Shown here: piece after piece, positions 1-9,263 of the stretch | Layout of the letters: each line of letters begins with the position of its first letter | How positions within the stretch are numbered: position 1 is the first letter of the stretch | NCBI GenBank assembly: GCA_016183805.1 | Contig: JACPDX010000107.1 | Location: forward strand, 1 to 39,954 | Origin: Bacteroidota bacterium | GTDB taxonomy: Bacteria > Bacteroidota > Bacteroidia > Flavobacteriales_E > Vicingaceae | DNA length: 39,954 bases | Direction of reading: 5' to 3' | Notes under the pieces: model-generated | Databases searched by the model: none | What the model was told of the DNA's origin: nothing | Seen by the model: the letters and a program-made list of their open reading frames with translations, nothing else | Translations under genes and position numbers: made by a program

Positions 1-3000
1 GAGGTATATCCTGGTATTGACTGGGTGTGGTACAGCCACCCGCAAAAAGGCTACAAATACGATTTTGTGGTACACCCCGGAGCCGATTACCAACAAATAA
101 AACTACTCTACAAAAGCAAAACACCCATTAAAATTAACCCACAAGGCGAACTGGAACTTTACACCCAATACGGCAACATCAAAGAAAAGACTCCGGTAAG
201 TTTTTATGAAGGCAAAGAAGTAGAAACAAAATTCAAATACAATGAACAAAAACCCATAACCATCAATGGAGACAATGGCTATGAAACAAGTATTTCTTTT
301 CATTTCCCTCAAACCTCAAACCAACCCACTCCCTTTGGGAGGGTTGGGGTGGGACAAACTTCAAACTTAGTAATTGACCCCCAACTCATTTGGGGTACTT
401 TTTATGGGGGAAATGGACTTGATGGTCCAATGTCTGTTGATACTGATAATAATGGGAATGTGTTCGTAGCTGGCTATACTACTGCTCCCAATTTTCCTGT
501 GCAAAGTGGCGGCACTTTCTTTCAGGGAAATAATGCAGGAGGTTATGATGCCTTTATACTGAAATTTGATAACGTGGGTGTTCCGCTCTGGGCAACCTAC
601 TACGGGGGAAACAGCGGAAGTGACGTGAGCTATTCCATCATTACTGACAACAGTGGTAATGTGTTTGTAACTGGCTATACCGGCTCTTCGGATTTTCCAG
701 TGCAGAATGCTAGTACTTTCTATCAGGGAACTACTAATGGAGGAGGTTATGATGCCTTTATTTTGAAATTTAGTAACGCAGGTACCCGTCTCTGGGCGAC
801 ATTTTACGGAGGAGCTGGATATGACTTTAGCAGTTCCATCGTTACTGATAACATTGGCAATGTGTTTGTCATGGGCTATACCGATTCTCCGGATTTTCCA
901 CTTCTGAATCCCGGTGGAAGTGCATTCTACCAAGGTGCAAATGGGGGGGCGGAGGATATCTTTATTTTGAAATTTGATAACTTGGGCAATCGTCTTTGGG
1001 CAACCTATTACGGAGGAAGTGGAAGTGACAGGGGTTATGCCATTACCACCGACAACAGCGGTAATGCTTATATAACCGGAAGAACCAACTCCACCAACTT
1101 TCCTGTTCTGAATCCCGGTGGCAGCACATTCTATCAGGGAACCAATGGAGGAGGGGAAGATGTTTTTATGTTGAAATTTGATAACTTAGGCAACCGCCTT
1201 TGGGCAACTTATTACGGAGGAAGCGGAGATGATAGTGGTTATTCCCTCGCCATTGACAATAGTGGCAATACATTTGTAATTGGAAAAACCAATTCTACCA
1301 ACTTTCCCCTTCTAAACCCTGGGGGCAGCACATTCTATCAGGGAACTAATGGAGGAGGAGAAGATGCTTTTATGTTGAAATTTAACAATTTGGATACCTG
1401 CCTTTGGGCAACCTACTACGGAGGAAGCGGAAATGACTATTATACATTTGGAGGTAGTTACGATAATATGGTTACTTATGATAACCTTGCTATAGACAGC
1501 TGCGGAAATGTGTATGTCTCTTTTGAAACAAATACCAATTCCTTTCCTTACCTGCAAAATTCCTGTGATGCAGGTTATTATGATAATACCTACAATGGAG
1601 GAACTCACGATATATTACTTTCGCTTTTCACTAACACCGGTAGTTTGACGTGGTGTACCTATCTCGGAGGAAATGGGGATGAACGTAGATCTCCTTTAGC
1701 AGTAGATGCCAACAACAACCTTTTTGTGAGCGGAGAATGGACAACAGTGAGCAACTCCGCCACCTACCCTGTAACCGACCTTGGAGGAGGAGCATATTAT
1801 GACCCTACCTTTAATGGGGGAAGTGATGATGGGTCTATGATGAAGTTTTGCAGCAATGCCTGTATATGCTCTTCATCTGTCGGATGTGACCCCTGCCCCC
1901 CAACAGGAAGTAGCACATCTCCATCTATCTGTCTAGGTGACAGTTTGTATGCAGGAGGAGCATGGCAAACCGCTGCCGGAACCTATTATGATACGCTTGT
2001 AAATTCCTGTGGCAGCGACAGCATCATTACCACCAACCTAACGATAAACCCAACCCCAACAGGAACAGACGTACAAACAGCTTGTAATTCTTTTACATGG
2101 ATAGATGGAAATACCTATACTGTAAGTACCAATATCCCTAAAGACACCCTCTCAGCAGCCAATGGTTGTGATAGTATTGTTACGCTTAATTTAACCATTA
2201 ACACGTTTGTATCTGGTACAGATGTAATTACTTCGTGTACACCAATAGTTTGGATAGATGGAAATACCTATTCAGCAAGTACCAATACACCCTCCGACAC
2301 CATAATAGGTGGATCGGTTAATGGCTGTGATAGTGTAGTTACTTTAAATTTAACCATTAACACATTGGTAACAAATACCGATGTACAAACTGCTTGTAAT
2401 TCTTACACGTGGATAGATGGCAACACCTATTCAGTAAGCACCAATACACCTACATTTACTATTGTAAGTGGTGCATCCAACGGTTGCGATAGTGTAATAA
2501 CCTTGAATTTAACTATTAATGCTGCTACTACTTTTACTCAAACTTTTGTGGAGTGTCAAGGATTTTCTATAACTGTAGGAAGCAATGTATATAACACATC
2601 AGGCATTTTTACAGATACCTTAACCACTTCAACAGGTTGCGACAGTATAATAACTACAAACTTAACCATTACGGCTTCTATAACAACAACCAATATATTT
2701 AACAAATGTGAAGGGTTTAGTGTAACCGTAGGGACAAATACATATACTACTACAGGTATGTTCATAGATATAATAAATAACTGCGACACTGTTGTAACCG
2801 ATTTAACAATTAGTAATGCTGACAGTTGCAAACAGTCTATTTTTATTCCTAACGTATTTTCTCCTAATGGAGATAATCAAAATGATGTATTTATTGCCCT
2901 ACTAGTCGGCTTGGAATTAGAAAGTCTAAAAATTTATAACCGTTGGGGCATTTTATTGTTTGAAACAGAAGATGTTAATGAAGGATGGAATGGTAAAACA

Positions 3001-3105
3001 ACATCAGGGAATGACGTTTCAGATGGTACTTATTTTTTTATTTTGAATTACATAAACAACGAAGAAAAACAAGTTGAAACAGGTACGTTAATGTTGCTTA
3101 GATAA
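1..3105 (+). CDS. T9SS-secreted SBBP beta-propeller protein with type B sorting domain (5' partial)
   Basis: The reading frame is open from base 1, so the N terminus lies outside the window. By comparison with the paralog at 3384 about 190 residues, including the signal peptide, are missing. Residues 1 to about 118 are the end of a DUF7948-like domain. Residues about 125-620 hold seven SBBP propeller blades, each marked by WATYYGG-like and ITDNSGNVFVTG-like motifs. Residues about 640-930 are Cys-containing repeats ending in GCDS..TLNLTI, three canonical and three divergent. The last 90 residues are a gliding-type (type B, CHU_C) sorting domain with PNVFSPNGDNQNDVF, IYNRWG and a W.GK motif. 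It should be exported by the T9SS and act at the cell surface; its ligand cannot be inferred. Compared with the paralog it carries an in-frame palindromic repeat at 329-354. No clear terminator follows, and the AT-rich 278 bases before the next gene show no feature I can name. Confidence 0.9.
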   Translation, partial: EVYPGIDWVWYSHPQKGYKYDFVVHPGADYQQIKLLYKSKTPIKINPQGELELYTQYGNIKEKTPVSFYEGKEVETKFKYNEQKPITINGDNGYETSISFHFPQTSNQPTPFGRVGVGQTSNLVIDPQLIWGTFYGGNGLDGPMSVDTDNNGNVFVAGYTTAPNFPVQSGGTFFQGNNAGGYDAFILKFDNVGVPLWATYYGGNSGSDVSYSIITDNSGNVFVTGYTGSSDFPVQNASTFYQGTTNGGGYDAFILKFSNAGTRLWATFYGGAGYDFSSSIVTDNIGNVFVMGYTDSPDFPLLNPGGSAFYQGANGGAEDIFILKFDNLGNRLWATYYGGSGSDRGYAITTDNSGNAYITGRTNSTNFPVLNPGGSTFYQGTNGGGEDVFMLKFDNLGNRLWATYYGGSGDDSGYSLAIDNSGNTFVIGKTNSTNFPLLNPGGSTFYQGTNGGGEDAFMLKFNNLDTCLWATYYGGSGNDYYTFGGSYDNMVTYDNLAIDSCGNVYVSFETNTNSFPYLQNSCDAGYYDNTYNGGTHDILLSLFTNTGSLTWCTYLGGNGDERRSPLAVDANNNLFVSGEWTTVSNSATYPVTDLGGGAYYDPTFNGGSDDGSMMKFCSNACICSSSVGCDPCPPTGSSTSPSICLGDSLYAGGAWQTAAGTYYDTLVNSCGSDSIITTNLTINPTPTGTDVQTACNSFTWIDGNTYTVSTNIPKDTLSAANGCDSIVTLNLTINTFVSGTDVITSCTPIVWIDGNTYSASTNTPSDTIIGGSVNGCDSVVTLNLTINTLVTNTDVQTACNSYTWIDGNTYSVSTNTPTFTIVSGASNGCDSVITLNLTINAATTFTQTFVECQGFSITVGSNVYNTSGIFTDTLTTSTGCDSIITTNLTITASITTTNIFNKCEGFSVTVGTNTYTTTGMFIDIINNCDTVVTDLTISNADSCKQSIFIPNVFSPNGDNQNDVFIALLVGLELESLKIYNRWGILLFETEDVNEGWNGKTTSGNDVSDGTYFFILNYINNEEKQVETGTLMLLR
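329..354. repeat. Short palindromic repeat (CCCTTTGGGAGGG type) inside a coding region
   Basis: The 26 bases contain the palindrome CTCCCTTTGGGAG followed by GGTTGGGGTGGGA. A second copy lies at 18080-18105 and differs at one base. Similar sequences are, from memory, common dispersed repeats in Bacteroidota. Here it is translated as TPFGRVGVG inside the first beta-propeller protein, where the paralog has an unrelated short linker. Confidence 0.8.
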
Positions 3106-3383
3106 TAAAGGAGTAAAGGGTAGAAACATATTAGAATATGAACTTAATTTGTAATAACTATAGACATTTAACAAACGGACTATATTTTATTTAATAGAAT
3201 AACAAGAGGAAAATAATTAGACAAGGAAATTTTATTATACCGTAAAGACAAGAGTACATACCACTAGACAGTTACAAAATTTATAAAACGTGAAAAACAA
3301 ACGATAAAAATACCCAACCTTTTAAAAACACTAACGTCTTACTTATACAGAAAAACATAATGCAAAATTTATAAAAAAAATCT

Positions 3384-6300
3384 ATGAATCCATTCTTTTA
3401 TAACAAACCTAAGCAGTCAAAACAAGTAAACAGATTTATGCTTACAGTTACTGTCGTTACAGCTATTTTGATGCTCTCCGTAATTACCGTTCGGGCAAAC
3501 AATAACGGTACAGGAAATAATGACCCTGCACTGAGTGCCAAAGCAAAAGAATGGCTTGAAAAAAAGAACGAAAACAACTTTTTGGAAAACCAAGGACAGA
3601 TGATGGATATGAAAGGCATTCCTGTACCCTTTGTCCTCTTCAAAGCCGGAGCACCAGGGTTAAACCTGTGGATTACCGAAACCGGTACTATCATGCAAAC
3701 CTTGCATTTACGCAGAGAACCTATACCCGAAAATGAACTGACTGAACGAGATAAAGAAAAAACCAAAAAAACGGGAAAACCCAAAACAAAAAAATATTTC
3801 GACTGGGAGCGAATAGACGTAGAACTGAAAGGAGCGAACATTCAAAAAGAAAACATAATTAAAGAAGGAGCTAGTACTACTGATTTTAATTTCTTTTACG
3901 GTCATTGCCCCGATGGAATTTATGGTGCAAAAGAATACGAGAAAATCACCATTAAAGAGGTATATCCCGGTATTGACTGGGTGTGGTACAGCCACCCGCA
4001 AAAAGGCTACAAATACGATTTTGTGGTACACCCCGGAGCCGATTACCAACAAATAAAACTACTCTACAAAAGCAAAACACCCATTCAAATTAACCCACAA
4101 GGCGAACTGGAACTTTACACCCAATACGGCAACATTAAAGAAAATACACCAATAAGTTTTTACGAAGGCAAGGAAATAGAAACAAAATTCAAATACAACG
4201 AACAAAACCCCATCACCATCAATGGAGATAATGGCTATGAAACAAGCATTTCTTTTCATTTCCCTCAAACCTTAAACCTTGAATCTCGAACTTCAAACTT
4301 GATAATTGACCCTCAACTCATTTGGGGTACTTTTTTTGGAGGGACCTCGTATGAGGGCCCGATGGCAATTGACACCGATGCCAACGACAATGTGTTTGTA
4401 ACGGGGTATCTCGGTTCATCGGATTTTCCTGTGCTGGATGCGGGAACCTATTTTCAGGGAGCTTATGCTGGAGGTAATGATGTCTTTATTCTAAAATTTA
4501 ACAATGTAGGCGTTCCCATTTGGGCTACTTATTACGGAGGAAATGGGACTGATCATGGTTATGGAATTGCCACCGATGCTAGTGGCAATGTGTTTGTAAC
4601 TGGATATACCAATATGTCCCCCACTTTTCCTGTGCAGAATGCAGGCACTTATTTTCAGGGAGCTAGTGGTGGTTTTGAAGATATTTTTATTCTGAAATTC
4701 GACAATGCTGGAAACCGACTTTGGGCTACCTTTTACGGAGGAAATGGAGATGAGAGTTTTGATGGCTCTTCCATTGCCACCGATGCTAGTGGCAACGTGT
4801 TTGTAACGGGAAATACCTCTTCCACCACTTTTCCTGTGCAGAATGGCGGCACTTTTTTTCAGGGAGCCAATGCTGGAGCTACTGATGCTTTTATTTTGAA
4901 ATTTGACAACCTCGGCAATCGCCTTTGGGCTACTTATTATGGAGGAAGTGGGTTTGATTTTGGTTTTGCCATTACCACCGATAACAGCGGTAATTTGTTT
5001 GTAACAGGGGCTACTGGTTCAGGAGATTTACCAGTGCAGAATGCAGGCACTTATTTTCAGGGACCTAGTGGTGGAGATGCTTTTATTCTGAAATTTGACA
5101 ACCTTGGTAACCGCCTCTGGGCAACCTATTACGGTGGAAGCTTAGCTGATGGAGGCTATTCCATCGCCACCGATAACAGCGGTAATTTGTTTGTAGCAGG
5201 TCTAACTAGTTCCATCGATTTACCGGTGCAGAATGCCGGTACTTTCTATCAGGGAACAAATGGAGGTGGTGATGACGCTTTTATTCTGAAATTTGACAAT
5301 GTAGGTAATCGGCTTTGGGCTACTTATTATGGAGGTAGTGGGGTTGAGACGTTTGGTAGTTCTGATAACTTAGCAATAGATAGTTGCAACAATGTATATC
5401 TGAGTTTTGGAACAACTTCCACTAATGTATTAACACAAGCTCCTTGTGATGGAGGATATTTTGACCCCACATATAATGGGGGAGCACATGATATTTTACT
5501 TTCCCTTTTTACCAACACTGGTATCCGACTTTGGGAAACTTATCTTGGGGGAGATGGAGATGATTTTCGTTCTCCGCTTGCAGTGGATAATTCGGGGAAT
5601 CTTTTTGTTTCAGGAGAATGGACATTTGTTACCAGCTCCGCCTCGTGTCCTGTAACCAATCCTGGAGGTGGGGCTTATTATGACGGAACATTTAATGGTG
5701 GTGATGATGACGCATTTATGATAAAATTCCTCACCAATTCCTGTATATGTTCTTCCTCTACATCCACAGGATGTAGTACAGGCACAGATGTTATTACATC
5801 CTGTATATCTATTACTTGGATAGATGGAAATACCTATTCAGCGAGTACCAACACACCAACCTTTACTATTGTTGGTGGTGCTGCTAATGGCTGTGATAGT
5901 ATCGTTATCTTAAATTTAACTATTACTGCTGCTGTTACAGGTACTGATATTATTTCATCTTGTGATAGTTTAACTTGGATAGACGGTAACACATATTTAG
6001 CAAGTACCAATACACCAACCTTTATTATTGTTGGTGGTGCTGCTAATGGCTGCGATAGTATTGTTACACTAAATTTAACCATTAACTCGTTTGTATCAAG
6101 CATAGACGTACAAACCGCCTGCAACAGTTTTACTTGGATAGATGGTAACAACTATACCGCAAGCACCAACACTCCAACTTTTGCCATCGTTGGCGGAGCA
6201 ACTAACGGTTGTGATAGTATAATAACACTGAATTTAACAATCAACTCTTTTGCTTCTGGAACAGATGTTATTACATCCTGTACACCCATCACTTGGATAG

Positions 6301-7850
6301 ATGGCAACACCTATTCAGCAAATACCACTACTCCAAAAGATACTATTATTGGAGGAAGTTTTCAAGGTTGTGATAGTATCGTTACTTTAAATCTGACAAT
6401 TAGCCTCGCTGCTACAAGTACTGATATAATTACTTCTTGTTCTCCTATAACGTGGTTGGACGGAAACACTTATTCGGCAAGTACCACAACTCCAACCTTT
6501 ACTATTGTTGGTGGTGCTGCTAATGGCTGCGATAGTGTCGTTACCTTAAATTTAACTATTACTGCTGCTGTTACAGGTACTGATATTATTTCATCTTGTA
6601 CACCTATTACTTGGATAGATGGAAATACTTATTCAGCGAATATCAATACTCCAACCTTTACTATTGTTGGTGGTGCTGCTAATGGCTGCGACAGTGTCGT
6701 TACCTTAAATTTAACTATTACTGCTGCTGTTACAGGTACTGATGTTATTACATCTTGTACACCTATCACTTGGATGGATGGAAATACCTATTCAGCAAGT
6801 ACCAGTACTCCAACCTTTACTATTATTGGTGGTGCTGCTAATGGCTGCGACAGTATCGTTACTTTAAATTTAACTATTACTTCTGCCGTTACAGGAACAG
6901 ACATTATTACATCTTGTACGCCCATTGTATGGATAGATGGAAATACTTATTCAGCAAGTACCAGTACTCCAACCTTTACTATTATTGGTGGTGCTGCTAA
7001 TGGCTGCGACAGTATCGTTACCTTAAATTTAACCATTACTTCTGCCGTTACAGGAACAGACATTATTACATCTTGTACGCCCATTGTATGGATAGATGGA
7101 AATACTTATACAGCAAGTACCAGTACTCCAACCTTTACTATTGTTGGTGGTGCTGCTAATGGTTGCGATAGTATAGTTACCTTAAATTTAACGATTATTA
7201 CACCAAACACCACAACTAATGTTTATAATGAATGTGAAGGATTTAGTGTAACGATCGGCACTAATACCTATACCACCACCGGAGTATTTACTGATATCAT
7301 CAACAATTGCGATACGGTAATCACCAATTTAACTATCAATTCTGGGCCTCAACTTACTCTTGTCAAAGTAGATGATAATTGTGAAGAAAGTATAGGAAGT
7401 ATCGTTGCTAACGTAGTTTCTTCCAACCCTCCAGTAACCTACATTTGGAATACAGGAAGTACCAATTCTACTATCAGTAATTTACCTGTGGGAGTCTATT
7501 CTGTAATTGTAAACGATGGTTCGGGATGTGCAAAAGCCGACACCATAAATATAGACGACTTAAAAATCGATTGCGACTACTTTGTATATCTGCCCAACGC
7601 CTTTACACCCAATGGAGATGGTAACAACGATATATTTTTTGTACGTGGAAAGGGCATAGAAGCCCTATCCGTAAAAATTTACAACCGCTGGGGCAACAAA
7701 GTGTTTGAAATAAATGATGTAACCCAAGGTTGGGATGGAACATACAAAGGGTCAGAACAAAATACGGCTGTTTTTGTGTATGTATTAGAAGTTACCTTCC
7801 AAAACGGAAAAATAATTACAGAGAGCGGTGATGTGGAGTTGATAAGATAA
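3384..7850 (+). CDS. T9SS-secreted SBBP beta-propeller protein with tandem 53-residue repeats and type B sorting domain
   Basis: Complete 1488-residue paralog of the preceding gene. A signal peptide ends near residue 39 (VRA/NN). A DUF7948-like region spans about 55-305, seven SBBP propeller blades about 312-786, and nine canonical plus one divergent 53-residue repeats about 799-1319 (TGTD.I.SC..ITWIDGNTY through GCDSIVTLNLTI, with paired Cys). A SprB-like repeat (about 1321-1393) precedes a type B gliding sorting domain from about 1399 (PNAFTPNGDGNNDIF, IYNRWGN, GWDGTY). It is predicted to be T9SS-exported and surface-bound, possibly an adhesin. The porP gene starts 30 bases downstream. In Flavobacterium johnsoniae SprF, a PorP relative, serves export of the type B protein SprB, so the neighbour is plausibly the cognate partner. 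Repeat units 7-9 are nearly identical in DNA, indicating recent expansion. The ATG at 3384 fits the signal peptide. Confidence 0.92.
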   Translation: MNPFFYNKPKQSKQVNRFMLTVTVVTAILMLSVITVRANNNGTGNNDPALSAKAKEWLEKKNENNFLENQGQMMDMKGIPVPFVLFKAGAPGLNLWITETGTIMQTLHLRREPIPENELTERDKEKTKKTGKPKTKKYFDWERIDVELKGANIQKENIIKEGASTTDFNFFYGHCPDGIYGAKEYEKITIKEVYPGIDWVWYSHPQKGYKYDFVVHPGADYQQIKLLYKSKTPIQINPQGELELYTQYGNIKENTPISFYEGKEIETKFKYNEQNPITINGDNGYETSISFHFPQTLNLESRTSNLIIDPQLIWGTFFGGTSYEGPMAIDTDANDNVFVTGYLGSSDFPVLDAGTYFQGAYAGGNDVFILKFNNVGVPIWATYYGGNGTDHGYGIATDASGNVFVTGYTNMSPTFPVQNAGTYFQGASGGFEDIFILKFDNAGNRLWATFYGGNGDESFDGSSIATDASGNVFVTGNTSSTTFPVQNGGTFFQGANAGATDAFILKFDNLGNRLWATYYGGSGFDFGFAITTDNSGNLFVTGATGSGDLPVQNAGTYFQGPSGGDAFILKFDNLGNRLWATYYGGSLADGGYSIATDNSGNLFVAGLTSSIDLPVQNAGTFYQGTNGGGDDAFILKFDNVGNRLWATYYGGSGVETFGSSDNLAIDSCNNVYLSFGTTSTNVLTQAPCDGGYFDPTYNGGAHDILLSLFTNTGIRLWETYLGGDGDDFRSPLAVDNSGNLFVSGEWTFVTSSASCPVTNPGGGAYYDGTFNGGDDDAFMIKFLTNSCICSSSTSTGCSTGTDVITSCISITWIDGNTYSASTNTPTFTIVGGAANGCDSIVILNLTITAAVTGTDIISSCDSLTWIDGNTYLASTNTPTFIIVGGAANGCDSIVTLNLTINSFVSSIDVQTACNSFTWIDGNNYTASTNTPTFAIVGGATNGCDSIITLNLTINSFASGTDVITSCTPITWIDGNTYSANTTTPKDTIIGGSFQGCDSIVTLNLTISLAATSTDIITSCSPITWLDGNTYSASTTTPTFTIVGGAANGCDSVVTLNLTITAAVTGTDIISSCTPITWIDGNTYSANINTPTFTIVGGAANGCDSVVTLNLTITAAVTGTDVITSCTPITWMDGNTYSASTSTPTFTIIGGAANGCDSIVTLNLTITSAVTGTDIITSCTPIVWIDGNTYSASTSTPTFTIIGGAANGCDSIVTLNLTITSAVTGTDIITSCTPIVWIDGNTYTASTSTPTFTIVGGAANGCDSIVTLNLTIITPNTTTNVYNECEGFSVTIGTNTYTTTGVFTDIINNCDTVITNLTINSGPQLTLVKVDDNCEESIGSIVANVVSSNPPVTYIWNTGSTNSTISNLPVGVYSVIVNDGSGCAKADTINIDDLKIDCDYFVYLPNAFTPNGDGNNDIFFVRGKGIEALSVKIYNRWGNKVFEINDVTQGWDGTYKGSEQNTAVFVYVLEVTFQNGKIITESGDVELIR
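5778..7340 (+). repeat. Tandem 159-base (53-codon) coding repeats
   Basis: Nine canonical units and one degenerate unit run head to tail with an exact 159-base period; for example GTTACAGG recurs at 6729, 6888 and 7047. The units at 6888 and 7047 are nearly identical at the nucleotide level. Each unit encodes one Cys near its start and one in GCDS, a typical Bacteroidota surface-protein stalk repeat. Copy number is likely to vary between strains. Confidence 0.9.
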
Positions 7851-7880
7851 TTCTAAATAGTGATTTTCAAACTAAAAACG

Positions 7881-8963
7881 ATGAAACTGAAAAAAAAATT
7901 AATCTGTATCCTTTATGTAAGCCTTGCCTGTTGGCTCTCCTTTCCTATGGGGTCGGCTTTCGCCCAAGACATCCACTTTTCACAATTTACCATGACTCCT
8001 TTGCAATTAGACCCTTCACAAGCTGGAAAATTTGGAGGAGACCAACGAATTATCATTAACTACCGTGACCAATGGAGTAGCGTTACCAACAATCCTTTTA
8101 GAACTTATGGGGTTTCTGGTGATATGCATTTGAACAATAAAGCAAAAAAAGATAACTTTTTTGGAATAGGGGTAACAGCTTATAGAGACAAAGCTGGTGA
8201 AATTGCATTAGGAACAACTATTTTAAATGCGACTTTAGCCTACCATATAAAAACAAACGAGTCAAGTTATTTATCAGCAGGAATACAAGCAGGAATAATG
8301 CAAAAAAGTATTGATCCTTCCCAATTGCGTTTTGACAATCAGTTTGATGGGACAGGACATAATGATAATTTTGCTTCAGGCGAAAACTTTGAAAACACTT
8401 CATATTTAAAACCAGATTTTGCCGTGGGGTTGTCTTATTCTTGGGGAACAAATACTTCAGCTCAGGTAATTAGTGATAATGGTTTTGATGGTAAAAAAGT
8501 AAATGTTGGGGCTGCAGTTCATCACGTTGCAAGTCCTAATTTTTCATTTTTAAATGAAAATACGGATAACCTCAATTTTAGATATGTGTTACATACCAAT
8601 ACCTCTTTTGGGGTAGGGGGTGTGAATATGGCAGTGCAACCCTCAGGGTTTATTGCCTATCAGCAAAAAGCCACTGATATTGTACTAGGCTCTTATTTTA
8701 GGTACAATTTAAAAGAAAAATCAAAATACTCGCAGTTTTCTAATGGGGCAGCAATGAGTGTTGGTTTTCATTACCGTTTCGCAGACGCAATAATTCCCTC
8801 TATATTAATAGAAATGGGACCGTTTGCTTTTGGGGTAAGCTACGACTGGAACCTCTCCGGATTATCTGCCGCCTCTAGTGGACAAGGTGGTTATGAATTA
8901 AGTCTTCGCTATATAAACCCTAACCCATTTGGAACTCGAAAATCACAAGCACGGTTTTTTTAG
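7881..8963 (+). CDS. PorP/SprF family type IX secretion membrane protein
   Basis: 360 residues from ATG 7881. A longer frame opens with GTG at 7860, but the ATG gives a clean signal peptide (MKLKKKLICILYVSLACWLS, cleavage after AFA before QDIHFSQF). The mature N terminus QDIHFSQFTMTPLQLDPSQAG followed by YRDQWSSV is the signature of the PorP/SprF family: outer-membrane beta-barrel proteins that work with the T9SS, often each for one neighbouring type B cargo. Alternating hydrophobic strands and a final aromatic (RFF) fit a barrel. It sits 30 bases after the second beta-propeller gene on the same strand, so cotranscription and a cognate cargo relationship are likely but inferred. The family also contains proteins with no demonstrated secretion role. 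Confidence 0.9.
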   Translation: MKLKKKLICILYVSLACWLSFPMGSAFAQDIHFSQFTMTPLQLDPSQAGKFGGDQRIIINYRDQWSSVTNNPFRTYGVSGDMHLNNKAKKDNFFGIGVTAYRDKAGEIALGTTILNATLAYHIKTNESSYLSAGIQAGIMQKSIDPSQLRFDNQFDGTGHNDNFASGENFENTSYLKPDFAVGLSYSWGTNTSAQVISDNGFDGKKVNVGAAVHHVASPNFSFLNENTDNLNFRYVLHTNTSFGVGGVNMAVQPSGFIAYQQKATDIVLGSYFRYNLKEKSKYSQFSNGAAMSVGFHYRFADAIIPSILIEMGPFAFGVSYDWNLSGLSAASSGQGGYELSLRYINPNPFGTRKSQARFF

Positions 8964-8976
8964 TTGAATTATTAAA

Positions 8977-9222
8977 ATGGATGTTAAAAATAACACACAG
9001 AAAGAAGCAATAATTTATAAAGGAGTTGAATATTGTTTCGAGTTTATTAGCGATAAATATATGGTAATAATATACAGTAAAGAACCCACTAAGTTAGAAA
9101 CAGTAAGAATATTAAGAGAAAAAATCTTAAAAAAGATAGGGAAACCATTGATATACAAAAAAATAACATTCTGTTTTAAATTAGATTTGCCCTTATGGTG
9201 CGAGGAGGAGATTAACTATTAA
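8977..9222 (+). CDS. Small hypothetical protein (81 aa)
   Basis: An 81-codon ORF begins 13 bases after the porP stop in the same direction and could be the last gene of that transcript. The product is Lys/Ile-rich, soluble in appearance, without signal peptide or membrane segment. It contains YKGVEYCFEF near the start, KLETVRILREKILKKIGKP in the middle and KKITFCFKLDLPLW near the end. I recognise no family. Base composition resembles neighbouring genes and the start lies at a sensible distance, which favours a real gene. No ribosome-binding site is evident, as is usual in this phylum. Confidence 0.5.
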   Translation: MDVKNNTQKEAIIYKGVEYCFEFISDKYMVIIYSKEPTKLETVRILREKILKKIGKPLIYKKITFCFKLDLPLWCEEEINY

Positions 9223-9263
9223 TTTAGAACTCCTATATTAAAATAGCACATTTGTGTATTATT

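Noticed and set aside
3398-3841. 147-codon minus-strand ORF antisense to the second beta-propeller gene, and similar minus-strand frames at 103-933, 1312-1608 and 5834-6151
   Set aside because: They lie opposite well-supported secreted proteins with family motifs, have no motifs or sensible neighbours, and several recur in both paralogs simply because the sense DNA is repeated.
5778-7340. Regular 159-base repeats suggesting a CRISPR-like or non-coding array
   Set aside because: The period is a multiple of three, the whole unit is conserved rather than alternating with unique spacers, and the repeats translate in frame into a known kind of surface-protein stalk.
7860-7880. GTG start for the PorP/SprF gene
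   Set aside because: The ATG at 7881 gives a standard signal peptide; the seven extra residues do not improve it.
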